Origin: Taenia hydatigena
Lineage: Eukaryota; Platyhelminthes; Cestoda; Cyclophyllidea; Taeniidae
NCBI GenBank assembly: GCA_036345935.2
Contig: JADWOT020001584.1
Coordinates: forward strand, 496,001-560,000
Direction of reading: 5' to 3'
DNA: 64,000 bases
The stretch's first letter is position 1. Every line of letters begins with the position of its first letter. A program made the position numbers and the translations under genes. Below, piece after piece: positions 50,001 to 61,923 of this stretch. The notes below the pieces were generated by a model. It was given only the letters and a program-made list of their open reading frames with translations, was not told where the DNA came from and searched no databases.

Positions 50001-52451
50001 AATGCTTACTATGAATGCGTACACACATTTTATTCCTGCATTTTACTACAGCACAAAAAAACAATGCCTGGAGGCGCTCATTTAGGACCTGACGCTTTGA
50101 TGTATCACTACAGCCTGTTTGCAACTCTCCTGTAAGCATGAATATCCTAACCCACACGGCGTACAAAACAGACAAAATCGCAACTACTAAATAAATTTCA
50201 GTAGCGCATAAACAGTTCTAGGAAGACCTTGGTGATGACATGATAAGAGATGGGAGCTGAGAGGTGGTGGGTAATTTGATTTAGGAAGAGAGACATCCGA
50301 CCGTCAAAACTATAAAATTATTAAAGATTTAGATGCAAGAGCACACAAAGAGAAGAGTCGAGTCCGTGTGCCATACTCAGCCCGAATCGGTGTGTAAAAG
50401 TTTAGCAGAAGAGACGCGATCGACTTTGCAGCAAGAAGCACAGGGTCATAAATGTAGATTAAATGAGTGAAAGCGCATTCTGCAGGCCCTGACTAGAGAG
50501 GTTAGTAAGAAACGCTATTAAAGTAGTTTGCTCACACTGGAATGATATACTTTTCAATGTACCCTCTTTAACCGACTCCCCATACTACTTACTAAGGAAT
50601 TCAGTTGGTGTCAGATCCTTAGGCTTGAGATAGGAGACCTTGAATTCACAAATTTTTGTGGATCTTAATTTCTTTGCTGCGATAGTGGTGGAGGGAAACG
50701 CTTCAATCTACGCGTTTTATAAACTTCCATCAGACTCTCTTACTCTCCGTAAGGTTAGAGGCACCGACAATTCGCAGCCTCGTTGATTCTCACTCATTGC
50801 TAGTCCATTAATTCGTGGGCACAGACACGAATACATATACATCGTGCCCTGAACTGCGGCACTGAGACATCAGCCTCCTAGTATCGTTACATTCTTTGGG
50901 ACTGCAGTGTGGCTAGCAGAAGCCCACGATTCTGTGTGATTAAATCAGAAAACAATGCGCGAGGGAAAAGTGTGGTACTTTGACAATTTGCTCCGTTCGT
51001 TACCGCCATTAAGATAACCTGTTTCCTTTGAGTGTGAGACAGTAATTTTGAGTAGGCCGTGTAATAAGCAGAATAGCTGATTTTAAAACAAACTCCATTG
51101 GCGACTCCAGGATGACTGACTTCTTTCCCTCACCTTGTTTCATCATTTAATACCAAAGCCCAATCCAAAATTTGAGCCCACACATGCAGCAAAACACTCT
51201 GATAATTCCCAGCTTGCTGGACCTTCCATCCTATATCGTTAGGATTTCGCATTTTGGCAATCTAGACGAGGTGATATTCCCATTACATTAAACATTTCCT
51301 GCAGGGCTTGTGGTAAGGGCTGCTCGACCTGAAGGGTTGTGAAATGCTGTGGCAATTATGAAATGCCTACTTAATTATATAAGTAGCACCCGTCAACTAT
51401 TCATGCCTAAGGCGCGACACTTTTAGCCAGCAATGAATTTGACCACGATGCTGCCAAACTATGCATGCTGTGATATAATCTGGATTCCCCATAAATTGCA
51501 GATGCGGCCCCCCAAAAACCTGAATAGGCGCTTACACAACCCGTGGTGGGAACTCGCGGTTCAGCGGCCAGCCCATCGGAGCCGCAGAGTAACAAAGAAT
51601 TCGCAAAGACAACTAAATTAGCATGACGATGGTTGGAGGGCAAAATTGCAAGTGAATCGCGATATTTGATGGCCCTAAAGGGTTTCGTACGAAAAAAAAA
51701 AGAAGATCAACGCGGCAGATATGCATTTGAGCATTTCCCTTGCATCATTCCAATCCTTTCAAATGCACCTCAAAAAATTAAGGAAGCATAAGGAAAAGTG
51801 ATTTTCTGACTTCGGAAACTAGGTTGTAAGTTGTGGATTATATCGCTTGGTATGGCGTCGGGGCTAACATCACCTACATGAGAGTTGCATTTGTCGCTGC
51901 AAGGCCAGGACTAGCACTGCTTCCACTACCTCGATCATCAAGACCGTAGCGCTGAACGCCTCATGCAATGCAAACTGGAGACCACGCAGACTTCCACCAA
52001 CAATAGCCTTCAACTGAACCATCAGAGATCTGAGCCCTTTTGCAAGGTCCACCTGAACCGTCTGGCGACTCCGAAGAGGGTGACGGCCATAATTGATGCA
52101 TCTATCAAGGAGAAAGTCACAGCGTTGACAGGAGTGGCGAGTGTTTGTCACCAGCAAAAACAACAGGCTAAGTCAACACGCCTGCCAGTTTACCACTGTC
52201 ATCAACTCCTTGGGCAATCACGTAGAGCTTCTTTGTGAGCACTTGCGGTTCCTTCTGGAGCTTCGCAGTTGCAGTGTCATGAAAGCACCAAGTAGGATTG
52301 AAACACGGCCAGAAGGATGTTGGACGACAAAGGTATCGAAGTGAAGCCACATCAGACGATGTACGACTAAGAGAGACAAGGAAGTAGGAGCAATCTAGAC
52401 AGAACCAAACTAGTCGCGCTAATTCCTCCCTCCTTATCTTAACCAATCAAA
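47041..52451. other. gene-poor stretch
   Basis: 5.4 kb without a supported gene. It holds a 37-bp direct duplication at 48075-48148. Short frames near 47.9-48.6 kb and 51.9-52.4 kb show no family signature. Confidence 0.4.
48075..48148. repeat. 37-bp tandem duplication, two identical units
   Basis: Units 48075-48111 and 48112-48148 are identical over 37 bp. Since 37 is not a multiple of three, a coding role is unlikely. Confidence 0.85.
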
Positions 52452-52572
52452 AGCACAGCACTAACATCCAGTGTTAAAAATTTTAGCCCCATTTACTAAT
52501 GAGGCGAAACAAGCAATCAAAAAAAACCATGACAAAAAACGAAAGCAGCAACACCTCAACAGGGCCAATCAC
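52452..52572 (-). other. 3'-flank of the GST pseudogene, homologous to that of the intact GST at 61.9 kb
   Basis: This stretch aligns with 61801-61923: shared words include AAAGCACAG, GCTAACA, TTTTA and CACATTTA-like blocks, followed by AACACC...CAAC. It shows that the duplicated unit extended past the stop codon and that this pseudogene is closest to the 61.9-kb copy in its flank. Confidence 0.6.
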
Positions 52573-53945
52573 CTAACTATCACCGCACCAGAGTGCATCT
52601 GCTCCATTGAAAAGACGAGTCATGAACTCCTTCGAAGCTGTGTAATCCTTCAATGCTGGCGAGTTTTGTAAAAAAATGACATTCAAAGTCGGTAGCTAAG
52701 AGCTCCATCCACATTTTCAACAATTTCAAACAGTTCATCCAATTACCTCGAAACACCACAAGTAGGCCTGCAATTCAGGATGATTCTTCAGACACCTTGG
52801 CTTAAGCTTGATCAGCTCGATTAACACCTCGCACAGACTAAAGTCGGGATAGCTGGTCTGCGAATAAAGGGGCGAAGCCTGCGGTGAAACAGTCCATCAC
52901 CAAACACGCAAGGGAATAGCACATTGCCATATCTACAGAACGGTCAATGTAAAAGAAGTGCTAATCATGCACCGTGAAACCGCCTCACCTACTCACCAGT
53001 CATGCATCAACTGATCAAGGGTGGTAAAAGTGCAAAAAATGGACTACGAGTAGCAGATGACTAAAGGATAATAAAAATACACTCACCTTCTCACCAACAA
53101 GCCGTTCTTTATGATAGAAAAAAGTCTCAAGGTTCGCCAGTTTTTGTGCAAGGTCCTTCAAGAATCCTGGCTTTAGTTTCTCCTGTGAGGGTCGTGGAAA
53201 TAAAAGGGGGTCAGAATCTGAAAATAACTTCAGTGTTTTCAGCGCTGCATCAAACGTATCCAAAGGATACCTGAAGGTTATAAGCCTCGCATTGAAGCAT
53301 ATGCAGCACCGCACACCGCCCTTTGCAACCCAAGTGCCCCACAAGATAAGTACGAACAGCTCAACAAGGCCAGATGGGATAAGTTTAATAACAACAAACA
53401 AAAACAACTCACCCATGCTGTGTCTGTCAGCAGTGTACTCTGAAATGGCCCCTAGTTGAGTTATCCTGAGGTCCCTGTCGATGTATTAGGTCAACTATAC
53501 AAGACGCTGGCCAGAGATGTAATATGAAGCGGCGACCTACATTCGGAATGTCGAAACTCAGCAAGAAATCCCCCCGACAACCATTCACTGTGGTCAAAGG
53601 TTAGAGCAAACTTGTATTGTTTATCAACGAACTCTACTCGCGGATAATTCAGTAGAAGACGCCCCTGTTTTCCAAGTAGATAAATACAGAAAGCGGGTTA
53701 GAAAGCCAGTAGAAGCACCTATGAACAACGCTATACATTCTCTAGTAAGCATGAATGGCAAATAGCTAATAGCGCATTGGAACTTCAGCTTTAGAAATCG
53801 ATTGACGTTGCTGTAAAGAATGCCGACATATATTGATGACGACATCAACAAAGTATGTAGAAATTAATTTCAGTAGCAATGCAGGGCGAAATGGACTTTG
53901 CACCCACCCCCCTTTAACAGCCCAGTTAGCCAAAGCAGGCGCCAC
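52573..53945 (-). pseudogene. unprocessed mu-class glutathione S-transferase pseudogene
   Basis: All eight exons of the neighbouring intact GST genes can be found in order, with introns, but the copy is broken in many places. The start ATG is GTG (53943-53945) and the exon 1 donor GTGAGC has become GGGTGG. The acceptors of exons 2, 3, 5 and 8 have lost AG. Exon 3 carries a 1-nt insertion after the EWLSG region. Exon 4 has an in-frame stop (the LPYYIDG block reads L-T-stop-Y-I-D). Exon 5 is truncated after LHMLQCE. The TATA box is destroyed. Exons 6 and 7 stay open (EKLKPGFLKDLAQKLANLETFF; YPDFSLCEVLIELIKLKPRCLKN) but key residues have drifted. Retained introns show origin by DNA duplication. 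No product is expected. Confidence 0.93.
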
Positions 53946-54018
53946 TGCAACACTGGAGAGCAGGCACACAAGCCAAACACCTTTTCAAAGTAGGAGCGCT
54001 TTCAAACAACCCACCCGA

Positions 54019-54028
54019 ATGACCTTCA
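54019..54028 (-). promoter_or_regulatory. conserved ATGACCTTCA promoter element, pseudogene copy
   Basis: Read on the gene strand it is TGAAGGTCAT, a nuclear-receptor-type half-site word. It lies 74 bp upstream of the former start codon, the same place as in the two intact GST promoters. Confidence 0.55.
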
Positions 54029-55699
54029 CAACTGCACATAAAATATGAGTGCCAACATTTCAACCAAAACAATTTTGTAATTCAAAATCCTAATAAAATT
54101 TTTTAGGAAAGGATCAGGTGTTATGTAATAAGTGAAGTAGGCCGGTATTTCTGTGTTAAAGCGCAAACAATGTTCGTCAATCCCATATTTAATGGAACAG
54201 ACGTATGGACACTCCGCAGAATTATGCGCATTTCTGTCAATACAATAGTCAGTTTTAGATCAGCATTAGCCCAACGAAAAGAAACCAGAAATGGAGCATT
54301 CCTCTGATTTATCTGTTTAGTTAATATCGCCGCCTCGGCACTTCCAATATCGGCAATTCTAGTTGGAACCACACCGTGCGATGGTCAATAATGCAATTAT
54401 CAGTAGGAAAGCCTTGGTTCTAACTTTTTTTCCATGAGGTCCCTAAAACCGTATCATGGTGTGGAGGCTTACCCTTGAGAGGCTAATATGTCTACGGCTT
54501 TGTGCATAGAGCCAAAAGTGTCTGGTCACCGCCTCAGCACTTATACGTCACCTTAAATTGGCCTACCTTTTGCAGCTGAGTAGAAGAATTTGCTGTATTG
54601 GCCTCCAACTAAGAATAAAGCCGTAGTGTAAACAAATGGCAAAAACAAATGTGGTAGCGGTGACCTTTTTTAAGTTTTCATCAGCATTAAATTTATGGAA
54701 AATGTCGGCAAATATTTCTACGAGAATTAAAATGTTTCATTCTCGGCTGAAATGGGGGAGTTTAGGGCCTTTTCCACCTTGAGGATCAGTCAGTTCCGCT
54801 CGGCCTAGAAGTAGGCTTAGATCGACTGTCGGCCCTGCGATAGCAAAGGTCAGACAATCCTGCATCGCAGATTTAAGCTGTGCACACATATGTTAAAAAA
54901 CTGCTCTCTTCCTGTCTAGCTGGCTACACGAATTTGTTTACTACCGCCTTCGGCCGACTTCGATTCACATAAGCCTCCCATGTGCATGAAAGCCTTTTTC
55001 ATGGTCTGCCTTCTGTCCAGGAAGGTGTTCACTATCAGGCATAGTTGCAAGCAACCTGACGCCAAGTGAGTCATGCGTTTGACTTCGATGACAGCGATCA
55101 TGGACAGACAAGGTCTATGCACCTCAGCCCACTCTCTATGTTTGACAGGGCTACACCCACCATCATTCACTTCTGCTGTATTCTCCATAAAATTAATACG
55201 CGGTTGTTCCCATCGGATCGTATCACGATGTAAGGTTGAGGCCAGCCGACTTAATCCCGCAATATTCCCGAATTCCATGGTGTCTGATCTCTCTTCCGAA
55301 GATTCTTTATCAATCAAGTGATAAAGCCAACTGGTTACGCGTTCGAGATCCTCAAAATCCACAGTACGCCCCATTCCGTCCCGTCCGTTCACGATTTTTC
55401 GTTTCTTCCATTTTGCGCACTGTGGACTTGAGGACTACAAATACGATTTTGTGATTCGTGTTTGGAAGGCAAAGATGTGGTATATCACGAACATCTCTTC
55501 AGCCATAAAACTAAACCAAACATGACGTTGTCATCCACCATCCCTAATCCAATGGGTCCACAATGCCACACCCAAGGCACCGGTTGCTTGAACTGCATCA
55601 AAGCTATCACGAGGAGCTACAAAACCGCTACTTAAAGGGCAAGCCCTGTTGCTAGGCATCAAATGAATGGGCCATCAATGCAGGGGCGGAAATTGCGTG

Positions 55700-55830
55700 T
55701 CCTTTGCCTCACAAAGCACGCCTTTAAGGTGGCGGCACGTCCAGTATCAAACGCCAGCGTGTGCGTGCCTAGAATGTGGTCTTTCCTTTTCACTTGCAAG
55801 CTTAAGTGGAAGGCGTGTTGACAGTGACGT
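55700..55830. repeat. dispersed repeat, copy 1
   Basis: It matches 60912-61035 at about two-thirds identity, with shared blocks such as CACAAAGCACGCCT, CCAG(C/T)GTGTGCGTGCC and GGAATGT-like words, ending near CTTGCAAG/TTTGCAAG. It lies 320-450 bp downstream of the GST stop codon at 56152. Confidence 0.55.
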
Positions 55831-56151
55831 GCGTCTCCAGGCCCATCCCACCTGAAGTTGTACCGATTGATCTGCCCAAAAGAAGCGATGACCAAAACAA
55901 GTGTCGATGAGGCCATAATAAAAACGATCACATCGAAGAAGACATGATAACGTGCCATCGCAATTCTCCTGCAGAACTAACACGAGCCACAAATGCTGTG
56001 TCCCCAATCCTCCCATCGCGAACCCCATCTCGGTCGGTCCGAAAGAAAACAAGTCTGAGTACTTTAAGCGGACATAATTTAATGGCATTTACTTATTGAA
56101 AGCTTCAAACTATCTAGCAAAGCAACGAGAAGGGACGGCAAGGCCAATTAC

Positions 56152-57493
56152 TTAACTGTCACCACGCCAGTGTGCACTCGGTCCATGGCAAGAAATTGTA
56201 TTGAAGTCTTTCGACGCCATGTAATCTTTCAATGCAGGCAAGTTCTGTGAAGAAAAAGGGTAAATGGCATACAATCTTGGCAGTACCTCGAAACGCGTCA
56301 AGTAGGCCTGCAGCTTGGGGTAGTTCTTCAAGCATGTTGGGTCAAACTTCGTCAGTTGGTTCAACAGCTCGCACAAACCAAAGTCAGGATAGTTGATCTG
56401 CAAGCAAAAGAGTCAACGAATCCATTAACACACCTCACCACTAATTATGTAGGATGCAACAATCACGCAACATCTACAGAGCTAATAACGTCAAAGAAAT
56501 GCATGCATTATACATCATAAACAACTACAGAAAAAGTAAAGTAAAAGTACATAGACCACAAGAAATGTACGCACCTTATCACCAGTAAGCCACTCTTTAT
56601 CGCCCAAAAAGTTTTCAAAGTTCGGCAGTTTCTCTGAAAGGGTTTCCAGGAATTTCGGACTCAGCTTCGCCTATAAGAATCGTAAAAATTGGGCGAGGCC
56701 ACAGTTCAGAACAACTCAACTTTACAAACGACTTACGAAGTCGGGGCTGTAACAAGTGTGCGCGAAGGAAATGCGCAAGTCCATTATCTCGCATTGAAGC
56801 ATGTGCAGCACTGCACGTCGCTTTTTGCAGTCCGGAACTGCAATACAAATACAGCACAAGTATGGACAGCTCAACAACACAAGTATGAAAAACTCGACAC
56901 AAAACAACAAAACAAGAAAACTCACGCATGCCGTGCCTGTCAGCAATATACTCCAAAATAGCCCCTGACTGAGTCATCTTGAAGTCGCCATCAATGTAGT
57001 AGGGCAACTATGCAGGATGTTAGTTGTGGATGAAACAGGGAGCGACGACTTACATTGGGAAAGTCGAGACCCAGCGAAAACTTCTCTGCCAGCCATTCGC
57101 TACGATCGTAGTTAGGAGCTGAGAAGGTAGATAAGGCACCAACTATGCGCACCTACCTGGACCAACCTTGTATCGCTTGTCATGGTACTCTACTCCCAGA
57201 TATTTCAACAGAAGACGACTCTGTTCTGCAAGCTACGCAAAAAAATGCATAAGAAAACAAAACCGACTCTGGGCAAAGTTAAGCAGAATCCAATTGACCT
57301 GCATGCCAAATATGAAATGTGGTACTCAAACCTCGAGTGCACAGGCTGAATAACAATGCTTTTAAGTCTGATAGTAACTAGAGCTATCGCTACGGTTCTA
57401 ACTTTGCACTGTCTTTATTTCTTAGGCACTCTGCTGTAATACACGTGTCGCACCTACCCCTCTGATGTCCCAATAACCCAGAGTTGGAGCCAT
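56152..57493 (-). CDS. mu-class glutathione S-transferase, 219 residues (copy B)
   Basis: Cytosolic enzyme that conjugates glutathione to electrophiles. In tapeworms, GSTs of this type are major detoxification proteins and are also found in excretory products. Eight exons: 57493-57458, 57232-57157, 57118-57054, 57007-56926, 56837-56737, 56670-56575, 56397-56287 and 56244-56152, 660 nt in all. The N-terminal thioredoxin-like domain carries [28 protein letters not shown] (catalytic Tyr in GYWDIRG), the glutathione-binding stretch [27 protein letters not shown], and then the helical domain from [21 protein letters not shown]. Exon boundaries and lengths are identical to copy C. Diverged segments are exon 3 (APNYDRSEWLAEKF), exon 6 (AKLSPKFLETLSEKLPNFENFL) and exon 8 (ends WRGDS). 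Introns of 38 and 46 nt flank exon 3. A TATA box lies at 57542-57550. Confidence 0.95.
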
Positions 57494-57541
57494 CACGGTA
57501 CACACAAGCGCGCAAGCAAAGCGACCGCCCCAATCTGAACG

Positions 57542-57572
57542 CCTTATATATTACTCGTCCAGATGACCTTCA
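57542..57572 (-). promoter_or_regulatory. GST copy B promoter: TATA box and conserved ATGACCTTCA element
   Basis: On the gene strand TATATAAGG at 57550-57542 is about 50 bp upstream of the ATG. TGAAGGTCAT (57572-57563) lies immediately upstream of it, 70 bp from the ATG. The same pair of elements occurs in copy C. Confidence 0.7.
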
Positions 57573-59215
57573 AGCTGACTTTAAGATGAATGAGCACTAA
57601 CGTATTTAAATAAACCACTTTCGCAAAAATTCATACTACCCGTTCAACCCGTCATTACCCAATAAAATCGTTTGCACTATTTTAGATATCAGTTATGTAA
57701 AAGAGAGCATTACTGACGCTATGCACGAATGGTTAACCGTCCAATTATGAGGCCATGTAAAAATCAGTGAAAATAATCTCCAAAAATAAATGTTTTCATT
57801 TGGGGAATGTAACAAATGGCAATAACAAAGACCAGTCCTTACAGTCTTGGAAATGGAATCATTAACATAAGCTAGCTTTAACATTCAGTGCGCTATTTTT
57901 TTTCTGAATAATCTATATAAGCTCCTCTACCGCCAGCTATAGACTTGGATTTGTTGCTGGCTGAATACTCTTCTACAAGTCATTCATGCTTACTTTTGGT
58001 TTTTACTTGGCCTTGGTTACAGTGACGACTAAACAGGCAAGCTTCGGGAGCTCCATTACACCTTCCATTCACAGTAACTTTGTTTCTACTATCAGTGTCG
58101 GCAATTCCTCAATGAGCTTGAGATGAGTCCTTTGCTACCATACCGTGTTACAAGGAGTGAAGTATCACTGGAGAACACCCAATCTTCCTTACCCATACCC
58201 CTGATACAAGCAGACTGATTATTGGGTGGCATATTTACCATCTTAGATCAAAGGGGAATGACACGGCCCTGGTGGGGACAGGAAGGGCGGCTTCTGTCAC
58301 CTTCGGGAAAATCAACCTTCTCGCTAAGCACAACGTTTTGATTGTGTCCTACAACGAACTTGCTACAAAAGGAGTAGATGCCATACAAGTCCGTCCATCT
58401 GCCTGGTCTTTGGTCCTATAATCACCTCTAATCCTTCCTTTGAATTGGTTTTGGTTCTTGGTTATGGAATAGGACTCTACTCATTGTTGAGTGCTTAACG
58501 CAAAACAACACCATTCCATAACATTTTCGACCAAATTTTGTCACTGTAAACTGATGCGCAGCACAGTCAACATATCAGCTACAATGAACTAAGCATGAAT
58601 GCTTAGCGGCACGTATTTGTGACGCAGGCGATGCACACTTCAAGACATCCTTGCTTTTCCTTATAATGGACCCCGCCCAGTGTGCGCACTCAGCCCATCA
58701 ACACAGCCTGAGAGGCCGCCAATGTCTTTGTTGATATTCCGAGTGGCTGTCGTGTCGCCGTGTCGTGGTTTCACCGAGTCATAAATTTTCGTCCTCAACT
58801 CCGCAATCGACGTGAACCCCTCCTAAACAAAACTTGACGAGTGGAATTAGTGTAATGACCAACGAATGCTCTGAAATGACCCAGGAACAGCTAAATGGAA
58901 GAATGCTACTGTTCAAGTGAGCGGGGACTACTTCCCGGAAGCTGTTGGACGCTACAAGGAACAATCTAAAATCCAGGAAAGAACTACGGAGGAGACTTAC
59001 ACAGGAAGGTCCTTGGATCAGGGAACTCTGAACATGCGATCGGCATCCACGGGATGAGAAAAGCAGTTGAGAATGCCTCAACAGACAGCTGCAGTACCAC
59101 GTTAGAGTGAAATACTGCCAAAGTTTCCATCGATCTACCCCGTCGATGGTGAAGGCGGGCCATTCAAAGGCGTTAACCTGACAGTGTCACGTTGCATCCT
59201 CTCCTCTGGTCATCC
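57573..59215. other. spacer upstream of GST copy B
   Basis: 1.6 kb, AT-rich to 58.2 kb. No supported gene; the minus-strand frame at 58779-59081 has no motif. Confidence 0.4.
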
Positions 59216-60035
59216 ATGCGGTCTTCCTCGCTAGCGCTGACACTGGCCATCCTTCTATGGCTACAGACCTTAGCAACATCACCACAGGACGGTAGCAATA
59301 CAGACAACGAGGATGTGGTCATTGAGTACTACAACGACACCCTCGGAAGCATAATGGACGGTGGAGGGCTGAGGATAGAGATGGCCTCGTGTGAGTGATA
59401 GACACTCTCCCCCTACCGTCCATCTTTCTTTTTTTTTAATCAAATGCTCCTTTTCTCCCCTTTAGCTGCTATTCAACAACTCCTGAGCCGCTTTTGCATC
59501 GTCTTCGTGATTCTCCCCTTCCACTCTGTTTGATTTCTTACACTCCCCACTCTTCCCTCAGTTGTCCCCTTTAACCAATGAGATCCACTCTTCATCCCTA
59601 TCTCCGCGTATGTTTCGCGTTTCCCTTCTCTCCTCCCCATTGATCGCTTTTACTTCTCTTTCCGTGCTAGCAGCTCACGGCACGGGCGTCTCGCTCCCTT
59701 TCATCGTGCCCGACAAGGGTGGACTACTTCACGTTGGCCAGCAGCTGGTGTTTGTTGATCCACTGGTTCGATTGGCTGTGGTGCGCCGCGTCGCGATGAC
59801 TCAGCCAACGGCCCACCGCTGCAGCTGTCCTCTCACCAGGCAACTTGCCCACCTGGCGGATAGTGGGTCGATAAATCAATGCACGCACGCACGCGCAAGC
59901 TTGCGTGCCTGCTTGCATTGTACTCCATTCTCCTACCTCAAACAAGAAATCAATAAATCAATGCGCGTGCGTGTGAGTTTGCTCGCATTGTGCCCCCACT
60001 TCTCTTCTCTCACCAAAAAAGTCGATAAATGTTAG
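59216..60035 (+). CDS. candidate secreted protein, two exons
   Basis: The gene is not recognised. Exon 1 (59216-59390) encodes a good signal peptide (MRSSSLALTLAILLWLQTLATS), then an acidic stretch with a glycosylation motif (EYYNDTLGSIMDGGG). It ends TCGT|GTGAGT in phase 1. An acceptor in the right phase follows at 59674 (TGCTAGCAG) and continues with SHGTGVSLPFIVPDKGGLLHVGQQLVFVDPLVRLAVVRRVAMTQPTAHRCSCPLTRQLAHLADSG. The frame runs to TAG at 60035, but from about 59870 it crosses a low-complexity, partly repeated region (CGCACGCACG; two copies of ATAAATCAATGC) that contains AATAAA at 59952. The true 3' end may therefore differ, for example by another splice. It sits between two intact GST genes but on the opposite strand. 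Confidence 0.5.
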
Positions 60036-61923
60036 TCCTCTGAAGGCACTGTAAAGCGGTAGAAGCCTTGTTGGCGTTGTTATGGCAGGGAGAGACATAA
60101 AATCCAGCAGTTGGGAGATTGTGGCAGGGGGAGGAAGGACTCACGCGAGCTTTATATTTGGGTACAGATGGTGGAAGAGGACTGGCAGGTTGGATAGGGC
60201 GCTAGGCCTAATGCTACATGGCGGTGAAACAACTTGTAATTCTTCCTATTCAAAACAGTCTCATCTGGCCTTTCGCTCCAACAATGCTAAGAATTACAGA
60301 CACGGTAAACTGAAAAACCTTCAGATGAGGTATGAGTACTTGGAAGTCCCTAGGTTGACCAACAGACCTCTCGCGGGGATATGAAGCTGCACAAACAACA
60401 GTTGAGTCCACGGAAGACGCATCGACTAACTTATGTGCGTTCAAGTCAACATTGGCTCCCCAGATTTCGAACGTGACCTTCGGTACTGGAAAATCTGTTC
60501 CAAATCCCACCTTCGCCATGGTGGACAGAACTCTTACCAAAAAAAAGTAGAAGCTGAGAATTGAGGAGGCCAAATGCGCAGCTGAGGTAATCTCCGACCT
60601 CCTCATACAATGCAACGGTGTCCGACTACCTTCCCTGAGCTGGTCCCATCGTTCCGGTGCCACAGCCATCCTAACGAGACCCAGTTGAATCGAATAGGCT
60701 CCGAGTTGCAAATTCCCGTCCTTTGACCTCCCTCCTTCGCGCTTTGAGGACGAAGATTTACCATTCTGTAGAGGCACGAAACCTGCCATCACTGCTCCAT
60801 GTGCGGTGGAGCACAGCCACATGCAACGACAATTGCGGTGTGGACTGAGCCGAAGTTACGACAACAAGCCGCCCTTAAAAGGACGGTTAAGGCATCACAG
60901 TAAAGCAACATGTCCACGTCCACCTTTGCACAAAGCACGCCTCCACTACGCCACACCCATGGCCAAACACCAGTGTGTGCGTGCCCGGAATGTCGGCTTT
61001 GGTTGGTCTTGATTTGCAAGTCCACTGAGAAGATTTATCGTCACCACTCATCCCCTCCACCCTCATCCGCGCGCACCCTGTCCACAGAAAAAGGATAGGA
61101 CGCAACGTCGAAAATGGTGTTGTGCAGTGCGCCATCATTTGCATTTGGCTCCAAGCCAGACATAATCACAGAATCGCCAATGTGACAGCTGACAGGACAC
61201 ACGACACTCCATTGGCTGTGCTCTTTGAGGCTATTCCGACCTGACGAAGTGGTTGGTCTCTCAAGCACTTGACCTCAGAAATGGAGCGGTGGCCTTCAGC
61301 ACTCCCGCCTTCCCCAAAGCCCCGCAGTCCATGTTCGCAGAGTCGGGGTGGAATCGTGCAAGGTGTCGGCCGAAGAATAATCGGTTCGTTCCACACAAAT
61401 AAGAGGCCTGCAACCACGGCGTTGTTCGATGCTTCAAAACAATAATTTTTAGTGGTGCAGATTGTTGAAGTACCCGTATTGAAGTCTTGCACCTTGTGGA
61501 GACGGTAATAAGGCCGTAAATGCAAGTCGTCAGGAGCTTTGAGGCGCAAACTCAAAGGCCCGACATGGAAGCACGACTTCTGGTGTAGTCGAAGGAGATT
61601 GTCGCTTCACTGCTTGCCCCACAGTGACAGCTGAAACCACATTAAGGACGGCAACCAAACCGTAGAAGCACTACTGACAAATACTGACAGATTCGACCAG
61701 GACACATCTGTGTTCAGCTCTTCTTTCCGTGCTCTACGCGACCTCCTTCCTCTCTCTACTCACCCCCTTCCAGCCCGCAACCTCTGATGAGAAATAAAAA
61801 AGCACAGTGCTAACACAAAACGTCAACAAATTTTAACCACATTTATTAGTAGGAACGACCAAGACTATAAAGCGGAACAACAGTAGAAAGCGAAAGCGCC
61901 AACACCCAAACAAGGACAAACAT
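60036..61923. other. spacer downstream of GST copy C
   Basis: 1.9 kb containing the second dispersed-repeat copy and, at 61801-61923, the 3' flank shared with the GST pseudogene. Minus-strand frames at 60250-60822 and 61166-61555 have no recognisable motif and match chance expectation. Confidence 0.4.
60912..61035. repeat. dispersed repeat, copy 2
   Basis: Homologous to 55700-55830. It lies about 890-1010 bp downstream of the GST copy C stop codon, so the pair may be part of the duplicated GST unit or a separate transposable fragment. Confidence 0.55.

Larger units (their letters stand above)
53946..56151. other. spacer between GST pseudogene and first intact GST
   Basis: 2.2 kb. It contains the pseudogene promoter remnant (ATGACCTTCA at 54019-54028) and, nearer 56152, one copy of a dispersed repeat at about 55700-55830. 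A 158-codon minus-strand frame at 54916-55392 faintly recalls the end of a BEL/Pao gag (GLC...AEG), but the zinc-knuckle cysteines are missing, so I do not call it. Confidence 0.4.

Noticed and set aside
51870..52344. Opposed frames downstream of the GST pseudogene
   Set aside because: No recognisable homology or splice structure; could be any degenerate sequence.
54916..55392. 158-codon minus-strand frame with faint likeness to a BEL/Pao gag end (GLC...AEG)
   Set aside because: The zinc-knuckle cysteines are missing, no reverse transcriptase or LTR is nearby, and frames of this length are expected by chance in 64 kb.
60250..60822. 190-codon minus-strand frame
   Set aside because: No family motif, signal peptide or splice partner; length is within chance expectation for the window.
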